A DNA stretch of 64,000 nucleotides. Source: Salinarimonas sp. GTDB lineage: Bacteria > Pseudomonadota > Alphaproteobacteria > Rhizobiales > Beijerinckiaceae. How positions within the stretch are numbered: the first letter of the stretch is position 1; the number at the start of each line of letters is the position of its first letter. The notes under the pieces are model-generated. The model saw nothing but the letters and a program-made list of their open reading frames with translations, ran no database searches and was not told where the DNA came from. This document shows, piece after piece, positions 34,989 through 43,154 of the stretch. Location of the stretch: contig NZ_CP157794.1 in NCBI RefSeq assembly GCF_040111675.1, positions 5,247,501 through 5,311,500 of the forward strand. Direction: 5' to 3'. The position numbers and the translations under genes are program-made.

Positions 34989-35324
34989 TCAGCCCGCGGG
35001 GAGCGACCTCGGCCCGGGCTGCCCATCGGCGGCGGGGCGGCCCGCCTCGATCACGGCCAGCTTCGCCTCCAGCCGCGCGACGCGCTCCTCCAGCGAGCCG
35101 TGGACGCGCGTCACGGCCGCCTGCGTCTCCCGCAGCGCGTCGAGCGTCGCCTCCGCCTTCACGGCCTCGACCTTCGCCTCGAGCAGGGTGACCCGGTCGG
35201 ACGAGGTGACCAGCGCCTCCGTGAGATCGTTCTGCGAATCCTGCAGGGACTTGATGGTCTCCGGGATCCGGAGCTTGTCCGCGATGTTCTGGGCGGCCTC
35301 CGCCGCCTTGACGCGCCAGTCCAT
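34989..35324 (-). CDS. small coiled-coil protein of unknown function
   Basis: A 111-residue protein, not recognised. It is almost wholly helical, with heptad-like repeats from about residue 25 to 95 (VTLLEAKVEAVKAEATLDAL and SLEERVARLEAKLAVIEAG), suggesting a coiled-coil dimer. The final 15 residues are proline/glycine-rich. It starts 13 bases after the stop of the next gene upstream on the same strand, so the two probably form an operon. Its codon usage is like that of the neighbours. Confidence 0.6.
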   Translation of the reverse strand: MDWRVKAAEAAQNIADKLRIPETIKSLQDSQNDLTEALVTSSDRVTLLEAKVEAVKAEATLDALRETQAAVTRVHGSLEERVARLEAKLAVIEAGRPAADGQPGPRSLPAG

Positions 35325-35337
35325 GCTCTCGACGGCC

Positions 35338-35646
35338 CTAGTTCAGCAGCCCCGCACCGCGCAACCGGCTCCGGATGGCCTCACGGTGGCGTTCGGGCGC
35401 CGCGACACTCACGTCGTCGACGCGGTGGGCGAGCTCGTCGCGGAGACGCTCGAACATCTCGGCCGCCAATTCCTCCGGTGCGAGGGGCTCGGACGGAAGG
35501 CGGTCGGGCGGGCTGCCCGCGCGCTGAGAGGATCGCGAACCGACGGGTGGCGCTTCGGCCTCATACGTGGCGACGCCGAGGACCGGTGACGCGCCGAAAC
35601 GCGCCGGTCTGCCGCTGTCGAGGTTTGCGCGCCGCCTCGCCATCAT
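35338..35646 (-). CDS. small hypothetical protein
   Basis: A 102-residue protein without recognised family. The first 60 residues are basic, then rich in proline and serine. The C-terminal 40 residues form a helical segment, EELAAEMFERLRDELAHRV, followed by a basic RHREAIRSRLRGAGLL end. It begins at ATG 35646 behind a TGGGGGA stretch and is followed 13 bases later by the coiled-coil gene. It diverges from grxC with about 158 bases between. Support is moderate because short GC-rich frames can arise by chance. Confidence 0.5.
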   Translation of the reverse strand: MMARRRANLDSGRPARFGASPVLGVATYEAEAPPVGSRSSQRAGSPPDRLPSEPLAPEELAAEMFERLRDELAHRVDDVSVAAPERHREAIRSRLRGAGLLN

Positions 35647-35804
35647 CGGTCCCCCACGAACGGCAGAAGCGTAATGGCGACGGGATTGCGCGTCAATTGA
35701 ATCTCAGCCGGAAATTGACTGTTCTCGTCACCGCTCAGCCGCGCCCCCGTAGCGCTGCGCCCATCGCTTCCTATATGCTCCCTCGTCCACGGAGCGAGCC
35801 CAGC

Positions 35805-36062
35805 ATGAAGCCCATCGAGATCTACCTGCGAGCCTGGTGCCCCTATTGCATCGCGGCGAAGACGCTGCTCGACAAGAAGGGCGCCGCCTATACCGTCATC
35901 GACATCGAGCGCGAGCCGCAGCGGCGGCGCGAGATGATCGATCGTGCGAACGGCCGCACCACCGTGCCGCAGATCTTCGTCGGCGAGACGCATGTCGGCG
36001 GCTACGACGATCTCTCGGCGATGGATCGCGCCGGGCGGCTCGACCCGCTGCTCGCCGCCTGA
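35805..36062 (+). CDS. grxC: glutaredoxin 3
   Basis: An 85-residue dithiol glutaredoxin that reduces disulphides and glutathione-mixed disulphides with glutathione. The active-site motif WCPYC is at residues 11-15, the cis-proline segment TVPQIF near 55 and the GGYDDL glutathione-binding loop near 67 are all present. Length is typical. It lies 15 bases before the nitrilase-family gene, an arrangement conserved in alphaproteobacteria and followed here by DUF1178, suggesting cotranscription. Confidence 0.95.
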   Translation: MKPIEIYLRAWCPYCIAAKTLLDKKGAAYTVIDIEREPQRRREMIDRANGRTTVPQIFVGETHVGGYDDLSAMDRAGRLDPLLAA

Positions 36063-36077
36063 CCGGAGGCTCCTCCC

Positions 36078-36920
36078 ATGTCCCGCCTCGTCGTCGCCTG
36101 CGTGCAGATGCGCTCCTCCCGCGATCCCGCGGCCAATCGCGCGGAGGCGGTGGCGCGCGTGCGAGAGGCGGCCGCCGCCGGCGCGGCCTACGTGCAGACG
36201 CCGGAGATGACGGCGCTGCTCGAGCGGGACAAGGCGGCGCTCTTCGAGAAGATCCGCCAGCCGGACGAGGACGAGACCATCGCCGCCCTGCGGGAGGTCG
36301 CGCGCGAGGCGCGGGTCACCGTCCATCTCGGCTCGCTGGCCGTGCGCGTCGGCGACAAGGTCGCGAACCGCGCGGTGGTGATCGCGCCCGACGGGGAGAT
36401 CCTCGCCACCTACGACAAGATCCACCTGTTCGACGTCGACCTGCCCAACGGCGAGACCTGGCGCGAATCGGCGACCTATGTCGGCGGCGAATGCGCCGTC
36501 CTCGCCGCGACGCCGATCGCGCCGATCGGCGTCTCGATCTGCTACGACGTGCGCTTTCCCTATCTCTACCGCGCCTATGCCGAGGCCGGGGCGGCGATCC
36601 TCACCGCGCCGGCGGCCTTCACCCGCCAGACGGGCGAGGCGCACTGGAGCGTGCTGCAGCGCGCCCGCGCCATCGAGAACGGCGCCTTCATGATCTCCGC
36701 CGCCCAGGGCGGGCGTCACGAGGACGGGCGGGAGACCTACGGACATTCGATCGTGGTCGACCCCTGGGGCCGCGTCCTCGCCGAGGGCGACGCGGAGCCG
36801 GGCCTCGTCATGGCGGAAATCGACCTCGCCGAGGTCGGGCGGGCCCGCGGGCGCATCCCCTCGCTCGCCCACACGCGGCCCGTGCGGCTCGAGACGGCGC
36901 GGCCCCTCGCCGCGCAGTGA
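36078..36920 (+). CDS. carbon-nitrogen hydrolase (Nit-type amidase)
   Basis: A 280-residue nitrilase-superfamily enzyme with the complete Glu-Lys-Cys triad: E in TPEMTALL, K in TYDKIHLFDVD and C in SICYDVRFPYLY. These features are those of the Nit branch; Nit1-type members repair deaminated glutathione, which would fit the adjacent glutaredoxin gene. That substrate is an inference from family and neighbour. It is followed 79 bases later by the DUF1178 gene in the same direction. Confidence 0.92.
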   Translation: MSRLVVACVQMRSSRDPAANRAEAVARVREAAAAGAAYVQTPEMTALLERDKAALFEKIRQPDEDETIAALREVAREARVTVHLGSLAVRVGDKVANRAVVIAPDGEILATYDKIHLFDVDLPNGETWRESATYVGGECAVLAATPIAPIGVSICYDVRFPYLYRAYAEAGAAILTAPAAFTRQTGEAHWSVLQRARAIENGAFMISAAQGGRHEDGRETYGHSIVVDPWGRVLAEGDAEPGLVMAEIDLAEVGRARGRIPSLAHTRPVRLETARPLAAQ

Positions 36921-36999
36921 CGCCGGACGGCGGGCTTGCCTTGCGGCGGGAGCACGGCCATTTAAGGTTTATCAGCCGGTTTCGCGTCACCCTGAGCCC

Positions 37000-37506
37000 A
37001 TGATCCGCTATGCCCTGGCCTGCGACAGCGGGCACGCCTTCGAGAGCTGGTTCCCCTCGGCCGCCGCCTACGACGAGCAGGCGGCGCGGGGCCTCGTGAC
37101 ATGTCCGGTCTGCGACTCGGCGACGGTGACCAAGCAGATCATGGCGCCCTCGGTGGCCCGAACCGACCGCGCCCCGTCTCGCCCCGCGGCGGAGCCGGAG
37201 GCGTCTCCTCCGGCGCCCGCCTCCGCGCCCGCCCCGGCTCCGGTCCCCGCGCCCGCGCCGCCGCCTGCGCTCCTCTCCGAGGAGCACCAGCGCATGCGCG
37301 CCGCGATCCGGGAGCTGCGCGCCTATGTCGAGGCCAACGCCGAGGACGTCGGCCGAAGCTTCCCCGAGGAGGCGCGCCGCATCCATGCGGGCGACGCGCC
37401 CGAGCGCTTCATCATGGGCCAGGCCGACCGGGACGAGATCGAGGAGCTGATCGAGGACGGCGTCCCGATCGCGCCGCTGCCGGTCCTGCCGGACGAGCGG
37501 AATTGA
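37000..37506 (+). CDS. DUF1178 family protein
   Basis: A 168-residue cytosolic protein of the DUF1178 family. The N-terminus has a small zinc-ribbon-like pattern, with GHAFESWFPSAAAYDEQ followed by CPVCDS. A long alanine/proline linker (about 55-90, APAPAPVPAPAPPP) separates it from a C-terminal helical part containing FPEEARRIHAGDAPERFI. The function is not known; it commonly occurs next to nitrilase and glutaredoxin genes, as here. Confidence 0.9.
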   Translation: MIRYALACDSGHAFESWFPSAAAYDEQAARGLVTCPVCDSATVTKQIMAPSVARTDRAPSRPAAEPEASPPAPASAPAPAPVPAPAPPPALLSEEHQRMRAAIRELRAYVEANAEDVGRSFPEEARRIHAGDAPERFIMGQADRDEIEELIEDGVPIAPLPVLPDERN

Positions 37507-37790
37507 GCTCGTCTCCTTCCGGCTTGCAATCCGAGCCTGAAGCCCCATAATCGACGGTGATGCGCGCGGCGTCCGTCGCCGCGCTCGCGCTCGCGTTCTC
37601 GCACGCCGGCGCGTTTCGTCGGGGTCGTCGCCCGTTGCGCGATCGGCCCCGCGTCGGGTTCCCGCCCGGCTCGTCGCCCAGGCTCGCCCTCTACCGAGTC
37701 CGGACCTTCGCCCCGGCCTGCAACGCCGGCGGCGCGATCGTTACGCCATTCGCGGCCCCCGAGCGGCCGCACAGACCGAGGAGAGAGTTT
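37507..37790 (+). promoter_or_regulatory. leader/intergenic region before rpsU
   Basis: A 284-base gap without a convincing gene. An open frame in phase with rpsU extends back to 37560 but is not ribosomal protein-like. The last bases hold the strong Shine-Dalgarno GAGGAGAG at 37778-37785. No classical promoter hexamers are obvious. Confidence 0.4.
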
Positions 37791-38033
37791 TTGCAGGTAC
37801 TCGTTCGCGACAACAACGTCGACCAGGCCCTCCGCGTCCTCAAGAAGAAGATGCAGCGCGAGGGCGTGTTCCGCGAGATGAAGAAGCGCCGCTCGTTCGA
37901 GAAGCCCTCCGAGAAGCGCGCCCGCGAGAAGGCCGAGGCCGTCCGCCGCGCCCGCAAGATCGCGCGCAAGCAGGCGCAGCGCGAGGGCCTGCTCCCGGCC
38001 CGCAAGAAGGTCGCCGCCGGCGGCCGCCGCTGA
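37791..38033 (+). CDS. rpsU: 30S ribosomal protein S21
   Basis: An 80-residue basic ribosomal protein beginning MQVLVRDNNVDQALRVLK, the universal S21 start, followed by the REMKKRRSFEKPSEKR core and a lysine/arginine-rich C-terminal extension typical of alphaproteobacteria. Translation starts at TTG 37791, five bases after the strong Shine-Dalgarno GAGGAGAG at 37778-37785. There is no ATG or GTG at the conserved N-terminus, so the rare start seems genuine. The gene ends 39 bases before ubiG, which it faces. Confidence 0.94.
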   Translation: MQVLVRDNNVDQALRVLKKKMQREGVFREMKKRRSFEKPSEKRAREKAEAVRRARKIARKQAQREGLLPARKKVAAGGRR

Positions 38034-38046
38034 CGCGGGCTCCCGG

Positions 38047-38062
38047 GCGGGCGCGCGCCCGC
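38047..38062. terminator. palindrome between convergent rpsU and ubiG
   Basis: GCGGGCGCGCGCCCGC is a perfect 16-base palindrome in the 39-base gap between two facing genes. It could serve as a bidirectional terminator hairpin, although no T-run accompanies it. Confidence 0.45.
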
Positions 38063-38072
38063 TCGGCTCTCG

Positions 38073-38855
38073 TCACGCCCCCGGTCGGGCCCCCGGGCGC
38101 TCCGCATAGGCCATGTAGTTCACGGCCTTGTCGCGGGAGAGGCCCCAGCTGTCCCGCAGCGGATTGTAGGTGACGCCCGTCACCTCGCGCACCGACAGGC
38201 CGCCCTCGCGCATGGCTGCCTCGAGCTCGTCGGGCGTGACGAACTTGTCCCGTTCGTGGGTGCCCTTCGGCAGCCAGCCGAGCACGTATTCCGCCCCGAC
38301 GATGGCGAGGCCCCACGCCTTCAGCGTGCGGTTGATCGTCGCCATGAACAGAAGCCCGCCTGGCTTCACCGCCTGCGCGCAGGTACGGGTGAAGGCGGCC
38401 GGGTCCGGAACGTGCTCCACCACCTCCATCGAGATCACCACGTCGAAGCGCTCGCCGCGGGCGACCACGGCCTCCACCGTCTCCTGCGCGTAGGTGACCG
38501 GCACGCCGGAGCGCTCGGCGTGGAGCCGCGCCACCTCGACGTTGGTCGGCGCCGGGTCGAGGCCCTTGGCCTCGGCGCCGAGCCGCGCCAGCGGCTCCGT
38601 GAGGAGCCCGCCGCCGCAGCCGACGTCGAGCAGCGTCAGGCCGGAGAGCGGCGCGCCGTCCTTCGGGTCGCGGCCGAACTGCGCGGCGACGTGATCGCGG
38701 ATGTAGGAGAGCCGCACGGGGTTGAACTTGTGCAGCGTGCGCATGGGGCCCTTGGGGTCCCACCAGGTCCGCGCGATGCGCTCGAAGCGGGCGACCTCGT
38801 CGGGATCGACGGCCGGATCGTGCGGGGCCTGATCGGCGCGGGCTTCGGCGGACAT
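38073..38855 (-). CDS. ubiG: bifunctional 3-demethylubiquinol 3-O-methyltransferase / 2-polyprenyl-6-hydroxyphenol methylase
   Basis: SAM-dependent methyltransferase performing both O-methylations of ubiquinone synthesis. From ATG 38855 the protein has 260 residues. The N-terminal FERIARTWWDPKGPMRTLHKFNP and the SAM-binding LLDVGCGGGLLTEPLARLG are diagnostic. The start is fixed by a near-perfect Shine-Dalgarno GAGGAGGTG at 38862-38870; the frame continues upstream but codes for no recognisable sequence. The C-terminus ends MAYAERPGARPGA. It faces rpsU and diverges from azlC. Confidence 0.95.
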   Translation of the reverse strand: MSAEARADQAPHDPAVDPDEVARFERIARTWWDPKGPMRTLHKFNPVRLSYIRDHVAAQFGRDPKDGAPLSGLTLLDVGCGGGLLTEPLARLGAEAKGLDPAPTNVEVARLHAERSGVPVTYAQETVEAVVARGERFDVVISMEVVEHVPDPAAFTRTCAQAVKPGGLLFMATINRTLKAWGLAIVGAEYVLGWLPKGTHERDKFVTPDELEAAMREGGLSVREVTGVTYNPLRDSWGLSRDKAVNYMAYAERPGARPGA

Positions 38856-38861
38856 GGGGCT

Positions 38862-38870
38862 CACCTCCTC
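38862..38870 (-). promoter_or_regulatory. strong Shine-Dalgarno of ubiG
   Basis: GAGGAGGTG on the minus strand lies six bases before ATG 38855, deciding the ubiG start among several in-frame possibilities. Confidence 0.75.
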
Positions 38871-39028
38871 GACGGGACGCCCCTTACTTCGCCCGAACGC
38901 GCCCGCGGTCAAGGCCGCGCGCGCACCCGTGCACCGCCCCGCGCATGCCGGCTGCGCGTGCGGGGCGATTGCGCGCGCACCCCGCGCCGGTCTATCCGAC
39001 GCATCCGCGACATCGAAGACGGACACCC

Positions 39029-39745
39029 ATGCGCGACGCCTCCAAAACCTCCGCGCCGCTGACGCTCGCGGGCGCGCTCACCGGCGCACGGCTCACCCTG
39101 CCGCTCGTGCCCGGCGTGATCGTGTTCGGCACGGCCTTCGGCGCGGCGGCGGCGCAGAAGGGCTTCGACGTCTGGCTGACGCTCTCGCTCTCCGCCTTCG
39201 TCTTCGCCGGCGCCTCGCAGATGGTGGCGCTCGAGCTCTGGCGCGAGGTCTGGTCGCTGCCCACCCTCCTCTACCTCATGGCGGTGACGGCGACGATCAA
39301 CGGGCGCATGGTGCTGATGGGCGCGGCGATCTCTCCGCACATCCGCGGCATGCCGAAGGGCCTGAACCTCCTCAACTTCTTTCTCCTCACCGATGCGAGC
39401 TGGCTCGTCGCCACCCGCTATCACGCCGATCGCGGCCGCGATCTCGGCGTCATCCTCGGCGCCGGGGCGACCTTGTGGGTGATCTGGGTCGTCGCGACCC
39501 TGCCGGGCTATCTCGCCGGCGCGCTGGTGACGAACCCGCGCGCCTTCGGCCTCGACCTCGTCATGCCGGTGTTCTTCTCGGTGATGCTGGTGCCTCTGTG
39601 GAAGGGCCTGCGCCCGGCGATCCCCTGGTTCGTCGCGGGCGCCGTCGCCCTCCTCACCAGCGTCCTCGTCGAGGGCTACGCCTTCATCATCGTCGGCGCG
39701 CTCGCCGGCGCGGCCGCGGGAGCCCTCCTCGATGACCGCGCTTGA
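39029..39745 (+). CDS. azlC: AzlC family branched-chain amino acid exporter, large subunit
   Basis: A 238-residue membrane protein with multiple helices and the AzlC family segments GVIVFGTAFGAAAAQKGF and FVFAGASQMVALELW. Together with the small subunit AzlD it exports branched-chain amino acids. ATG 39029 is preferred because sequence upstream is arginine/proline-rich without membrane character. It overlaps azlD by 14 bases, so both are expressed together. Confidence 0.9.
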   Translation: MRDASKTSAPLTLAGALTGARLTLPLVPGVIVFGTAFGAAAAQKGFDVWLTLSLSAFVFAGASQMVALELWREVWSLPTLLYLMAVTATINGRMVLMGAAISPHIRGMPKGLNLLNFFLLTDASWLVATRYHADRGRDLGVILGAGATLWVIWVVATLPGYLAGALVTNPRAFGLDLVMPVFFSVMLVPLWKGLRPAIPWFVAGAVALLTSVLVEGYAFIIVGALAGAAAGALLDDRA

Positions 39746-40058
39746 GGGCCTCCTCGCCGGCCCCGCCGGGGACTACGTCGCCGTCGCGCTGATGACGGTC
39801 GCGACCTATCTCTGCCGCGCCTCCGGCATCGTGTTCATGAGCCGGATGCGAATCACCCCGCGGATCGAGCGGGCCCTGCGCGCGCTCCCCGGCTCCATCG
39901 TGATCGCGACGATCCTCCCCGTCGCGGCGCAGGCGGGCTTCTCCGCCATTCTCGGCCTCGCCGCGGCGATCGCGGTGATGACGGTCACCCGCATCGAGCT
40001 CGCCGGCGTCGCCGCCGGGCTCGCGGCGGTGTCGCTGGCGCGGCTCGTGGGGCTGTGA
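39732..40058 (+). CDS. azlD: AzlD family transporter subunit
   Basis: A 108-residue membrane protein with three or four helices, partner of AzlC in branched-chain amino acid export. The segment ALRALPGSIVIATILPVAAQ is characteristic of AzlD. It begins inside the end of azlC (14-base overlap), the usual arrangement for this pair. Its stop overlaps a GTG that is in frame with hemW, but a better hemW start lies 54 bases further on. Confidence 0.9.
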   Translation: MTALEGLLAGPAGDYVAVALMTVATYLCRASGIVFMSRMRITPRIERALRALPGSIVIATILPVAAQAGFSAILGLAAAIAVMTVTRIELAGVAAGLAAVSLARLVGL

Positions 40059-40111
40059 CTCGCCCCGCGCTGTTGCCAAATCGCGCGCGCGGGGTCACAT
40101 CTCGCATCGAC

Positions 40112-41275
40112 ATGAGCGCCCATCCCACCTCCGCCGCCGGATTCGGCGTGTACGTGCACTGGCCCTTCTGCGCCTCGAAGTGCCCGTATTGCGATTTCAA
40201 CAGCCACGTCCGTCAGGCGCCGCCCGACGAGGCGCGCTTCCTCGCGGCGTTCGAACGGGAAATCGCCTACGCCGCGGGGCTGGCGCCGGGGCGCACCGTG
40301 TCGAGCGTCTTCTTCGGCGGCGGCACGCCCTCGCTGATGAAGCCGCAGACGGTGGGCGCGATCCTCGACGCCATCGGCGGCGCCTGGAGCGTCGCGCCGG
40401 ACGCGGAGGTGACGCTCGAGGCGAACCCGACCAGCGTCGAGGCGACGCGCTTCGCGGGCTACCGCGCCGCGGGCGTGAACCGCGTCTCGCTCGGCGTGCA
40501 GGCGTTGAACGACCCGGACCTCAGGGCGCTCGGGCGGATGCACTCCGCCGCCGAGGCGCTGGCCGCCGTGGGCGTGGCGGAGGCGCATTTCGAGCGCTAT
40601 TCCTTCGACCTGATCTACGCCCGGCCGGGCCATACGCCCGACGCCTGGGCGGCCGAGCTGCGCCGGGCGATCGGGCGGGCGGCCGAGCATCTCTCGCTCT
40701 ACCAGCTCACCATCGAGCCCGACACCTGGTTCGAGAAGCTCCACCGGGCCGGCAAGCTCGTGATCCCGACGCCGGACGAGGCGCGGGCGCTGTGGGACGT
40801 GACGCAGGAGGTCTGCGAGGCGGCGGGGCTGCCGGCCTACGAGATCTCGAACCACGCGCGGCCCGGCGCCGAATCGCGGCACAATCTCGTCTATTGGCGC
40901 TACGGCGAATATGCCGGCATCGGCCCCGGCGCGCACGGCCGGCTCGTCACCAACGAGGGCCGCATCGCCACCGCGACCGAGAAGCATCCCGAGACCTGGC
41001 TCGAGCGGGTGGAGCGCGACGGCAACGGCGTGATCGACACCGAGGTGCTCGGCGCGAGCGAGCAGGGGGACGAGTACCTGCTGATGGGGCTGCGGCTGTC
41101 GGAGGGCGTCGACCCGAAGACCTACGAGGCGCTCTCCGGCCGCAGCCTCGACGCGCGGCGGATCGCCGCGCTCGTCGAGCACGGCATGATCGCGCAGCAT
41201 CCCGACGGCCGCCTGGCCGTGACGAACGAAGGCTTTCCGGTGCTCGACGCGGTGGTCGCCGACCTCGCCGCCTGA
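40112..41275 (+). CDS. hemW: radical SAM heme chaperone HemW (CPO-like)
   Basis: A 387-residue radical SAM protein with the cluster motif C20-x3-C24-x2-C27 (CASKCPYC) followed by DFNSH, then SVFFGGGTPSLM, the glycine-rich SAM contact. These features mark the HemW family, which delivers heme to target proteins and was formerly annotated as oxygen-independent coproporphyrinogen oxidase. Start ATG 40112 gives the conserved FGVYVHWPFC near the N-terminus. A GTG at 40055 overlapping azlD would add 19 unlikely residues. Confidence 0.93.
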   Translation: MSAHPTSAAGFGVYVHWPFCASKCPYCDFNSHVRQAPPDEARFLAAFEREIAYAAGLAPGRTVSSVFFGGGTPSLMKPQTVGAILDAIGGAWSVAPDAEVTLEANPTSVEATRFAGYRAAGVNRVSLGVQALNDPDLRALGRMHSAAEALAAVGVAEAHFERYSFDLIYARPGHTPDAWAAELRRAIGRAAEHLSLYQLTIEPDTWFEKLHRAGKLVIPTPDEARALWDVTQEVCEAAGLPAYEISNHARPGAESRHNLVYWRYGEYAGIGPGAHGRLVTNEGRIATATEKHPETWLERVERDGNGVIDTEVLGASEQGDEYLLMGLRLSEGVDPKTYEALSGRSLDARRIAALVEHGMIAQHPDGRLAVTNEGFPVLDAVVADLAA

Positions 41276-41340
41276 GGCGCGCGGGCGAACCCGTTTCGTC
41301 TCCCCGTGCGTATCCCTCTGCGAAGGCACGAGGAGCGCGC

Positions 41341-42435
41341 ATGCCGGAAGCCGAGGCCGTCACGGCCCATCTGAACGCAGTGGGCGTCGCGACGCCGCCG
41401 AACCAGATCCACGAGGCCTTCATCGCCTTCGCCGAGGGGACCCTCTCGCAGCGTCGGGACCGGACGCTGTTCCGGCGCATGGCCGGCCGCGCGGGGATCG
41501 CGCGGCGCTGGTCGACCTTCCGGCCGACGCACGACGAGCGCCTCGACGAGGAGCGCTTCTTCCGGCGCGGCGCCTTTCCCGGCACGGCGGCGCGGATGCG
41601 GCGCTATTCCGAGCACGCGCCGGTACTGGCGGAAGCCGCCGTGCGCGACCTCGCGGCGCGGGCCGATCTCGGCGCCGTCACGCATCTGATCACCGTCTCC
41701 TGCACCGGCTTCTGCGCGCCGGGAATCGACCAGCGCCTCGTCGAGCGGCTCGCCCTCGATCCGGACATCGAGCGCATCGCCATCTCCTACATGGGCTGCT
41801 CGGCGGCTGTGAACGGGCTCAAGACCGCGCGGCACATCGTGCGCTCGGAGCCGCAGGCGCGCGTGCTCGTCGTCTGCGTGGAGCTGTGCACCCTGCATCT
41901 GCAGGAGGTCGACCGGCTCGAGAGCCTGCTCTCGGCGATGCTGTTCGGCGACGGCGCGGCGGCGGCGCTGGTCACCGCCGAGGAGACCGGCTTCGCGCTG
42001 GAGAGCTTCCGGGCCGTGACCATCCCGGCGACGCAGGACCGGATCACCTGGGACATCGGCGACACCGGCTTCCTGATGCACCTCTCCGGCGCGGTGCCGC
42101 AGGCGATCGCCGAGGCGCTCGAGGCCGAGCGCGCCCGCAACGACCCGCGCGGCGTGCTGGGCGGGCGGCGTCCCGAGGACTACGCCCTCTTCGCCGTGCA
42201 TCCCGGCGGACGCACCGTGCTCGACGCCGTGGCGCAGGGGCTCAACCTGCCGGACACGGCGCTCGGCCCGGCGCGCGACGTCCTGCGGGAGAACGGCAAC
42301 ATGTCCTCGCCCACGGTGCTCTTCGTGCTGCGCCGGCTCATGGACGCGCGCGGCGCGGCCGGGGAGCCGGGGCTCGGCATGGCCTTCGGCCCCGGCATGG
42401 TGGCCGAGACCTTCCGCTTCGCGAGGGCGGCGTGA
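41341..42435 (+). CDS. type III polyketide synthase
   Basis: A 364-residue chalcone/stilbene synthase-fold enzyme that extends an acyl-CoA starter with malonyl-CoA and cyclises the product. The catalytic triad is visible: C153 in MGCSAAVNGL, H287 in VHPGGRTVLDAV and N320 in ENGNMSSPTVLFVL. The CTGFCAPGID segment after strand SCTGF is typical of bacterial members. A GTG-starting methyltransferase overlaps its stop, and an FAD reductase overlaps that, forming a compact biosynthetic operon. Products of related cassettes are alkyl-resorcinols or pyrones; which one is made here is not known. Confidence 0.92.
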   Translation: MPEAEAVTAHLNAVGVATPPNQIHEAFIAFAEGTLSQRRDRTLFRRMAGRAGIARRWSTFRPTHDERLDEERFFRRGAFPGTAARMRRYSEHAPVLAEAAVRDLAARADLGAVTHLITVSCTGFCAPGIDQRLVERLALDPDIERIAISYMGCSAAVNGLKTARHIVRSEPQARVLVVCVELCTLHLQEVDRLESLLSAMLFGDGAAAALVTAEETGFALESFRAVTIPATQDRITWDIGDTGFLMHLSGAVPQAIAEALEAERARNDPRGVLGGRRPEDYALFAVHPGGRTVLDAVAQGLNLPDTALGPARDVLRENGNMSSPTVLFVLRRLMDARGAAGEPGLGMAFGPGMVAETFRFARAA

Positions 42436-43154
42436 GCGTGCGCTTCGACGCCTCCGCGCGCGCGCCCGGCCCCGAGCTGATGGACGATCCGGCGGTCGCG
42501 CCGGACGTGCTCGCGGCCTGCCTCGCCGACCTCGCGCGGGTGAACACGCTCACCCTCGGCCGCCGCCCCGTCCTCGGCTTCGTCGAACGCGCGGCGCGGG
42601 CGCATCCGGGCCGGCGGCTGCGCGTCGTCGATCTCGGCTGCGGCTACGGCGACACGCTGCGCGCCCTCGCGGCGCTGGGGCGGCGGCGCGGGCTCGCGCT
42701 CGATCTGGAGGGGATCGACCTGTCGCCGAACGCCGTCGCCGCCGCCCGCGCCGCGACCGATCCGGCGGACGCCGTCGCCTACCGGGTCGGCGACGCGCTG
42801 GCCGAGGAGGGCGCGCGGCCGGACCTGATCGTCTCGTCCCTCGTCGCCCACCATCTCGCGGACGCCGACATCGTCGCGCTGCTGGACCGCATGGAGCGGC
42901 GCGCCGGGATCGGCTGGCTGGTGAACGACCTGCGCCGCTCGCGCCTCTCCTTCCACGGCTTCCGCGCGCTCGCGGCGGCGATGCGCTGGCATCCCTTCGT
43001 GCGTCACGACGGTCCGCTCTCCATCGCCCGCGGCTTCACCGAGGCCGACTGGCGCAGCCTCGCGGCGGCGGCCGGCCTCGACGGCGCCGTCGCGATCCGG
43101 CGGCGCTTTCCGTTCCGGCTGACCGTCGAGCGCCTGCGGGAGGCTCCGCGATGA
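42432..43154 (+). CDS. class I SAM-dependent methyltransferase of the PKS cassette
   Basis: A 240-residue methyltransferase with SAM-binding motif I VVDLGCGYGDTLRAL near residue 62 and the acidic post-I motif LEGIDLSPNAVAAAR. It starts at GTG 42432, overlapping the PKS stop by four bases (GTGA), and ends overlapping the next start by four bases (ATGA). Its place between a type III PKS and an FAD-dependent reductase suggests O- or C-methylation of the polyketide phenol ring. The tail is basic (RRRFPFRLTVERLREAPR). Confidence 0.87.
   Translation: MSVRFDASARAPGPELMDDPAVAPDVLAACLADLARVNTLTLGRRPVLGFVERAARAHPGRRLRVVDLGCGYGDTLRALAALGRRRGLALDLEGIDLSPNAVAAARAATDPADAVAYRVGDALAEEGARPDLIVSSLVAHHLADADIVALLDRMERRAGIGWLVNDLRRSRLSFHGFRALAAAMRWHPFVRHDGPLSIARGFTEADWRSLAAAAGLDGAVAIRRRFPFRLTVERLREAPR

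Noticed and set aside
37557..37790. N-terminal extension of ribosomal protein S21
   Set aside because: S21 always begins near the VLVRDNN segment; the upstream reading is not conserved and the Shine-Dalgarno is adjacent to TTG 37791.
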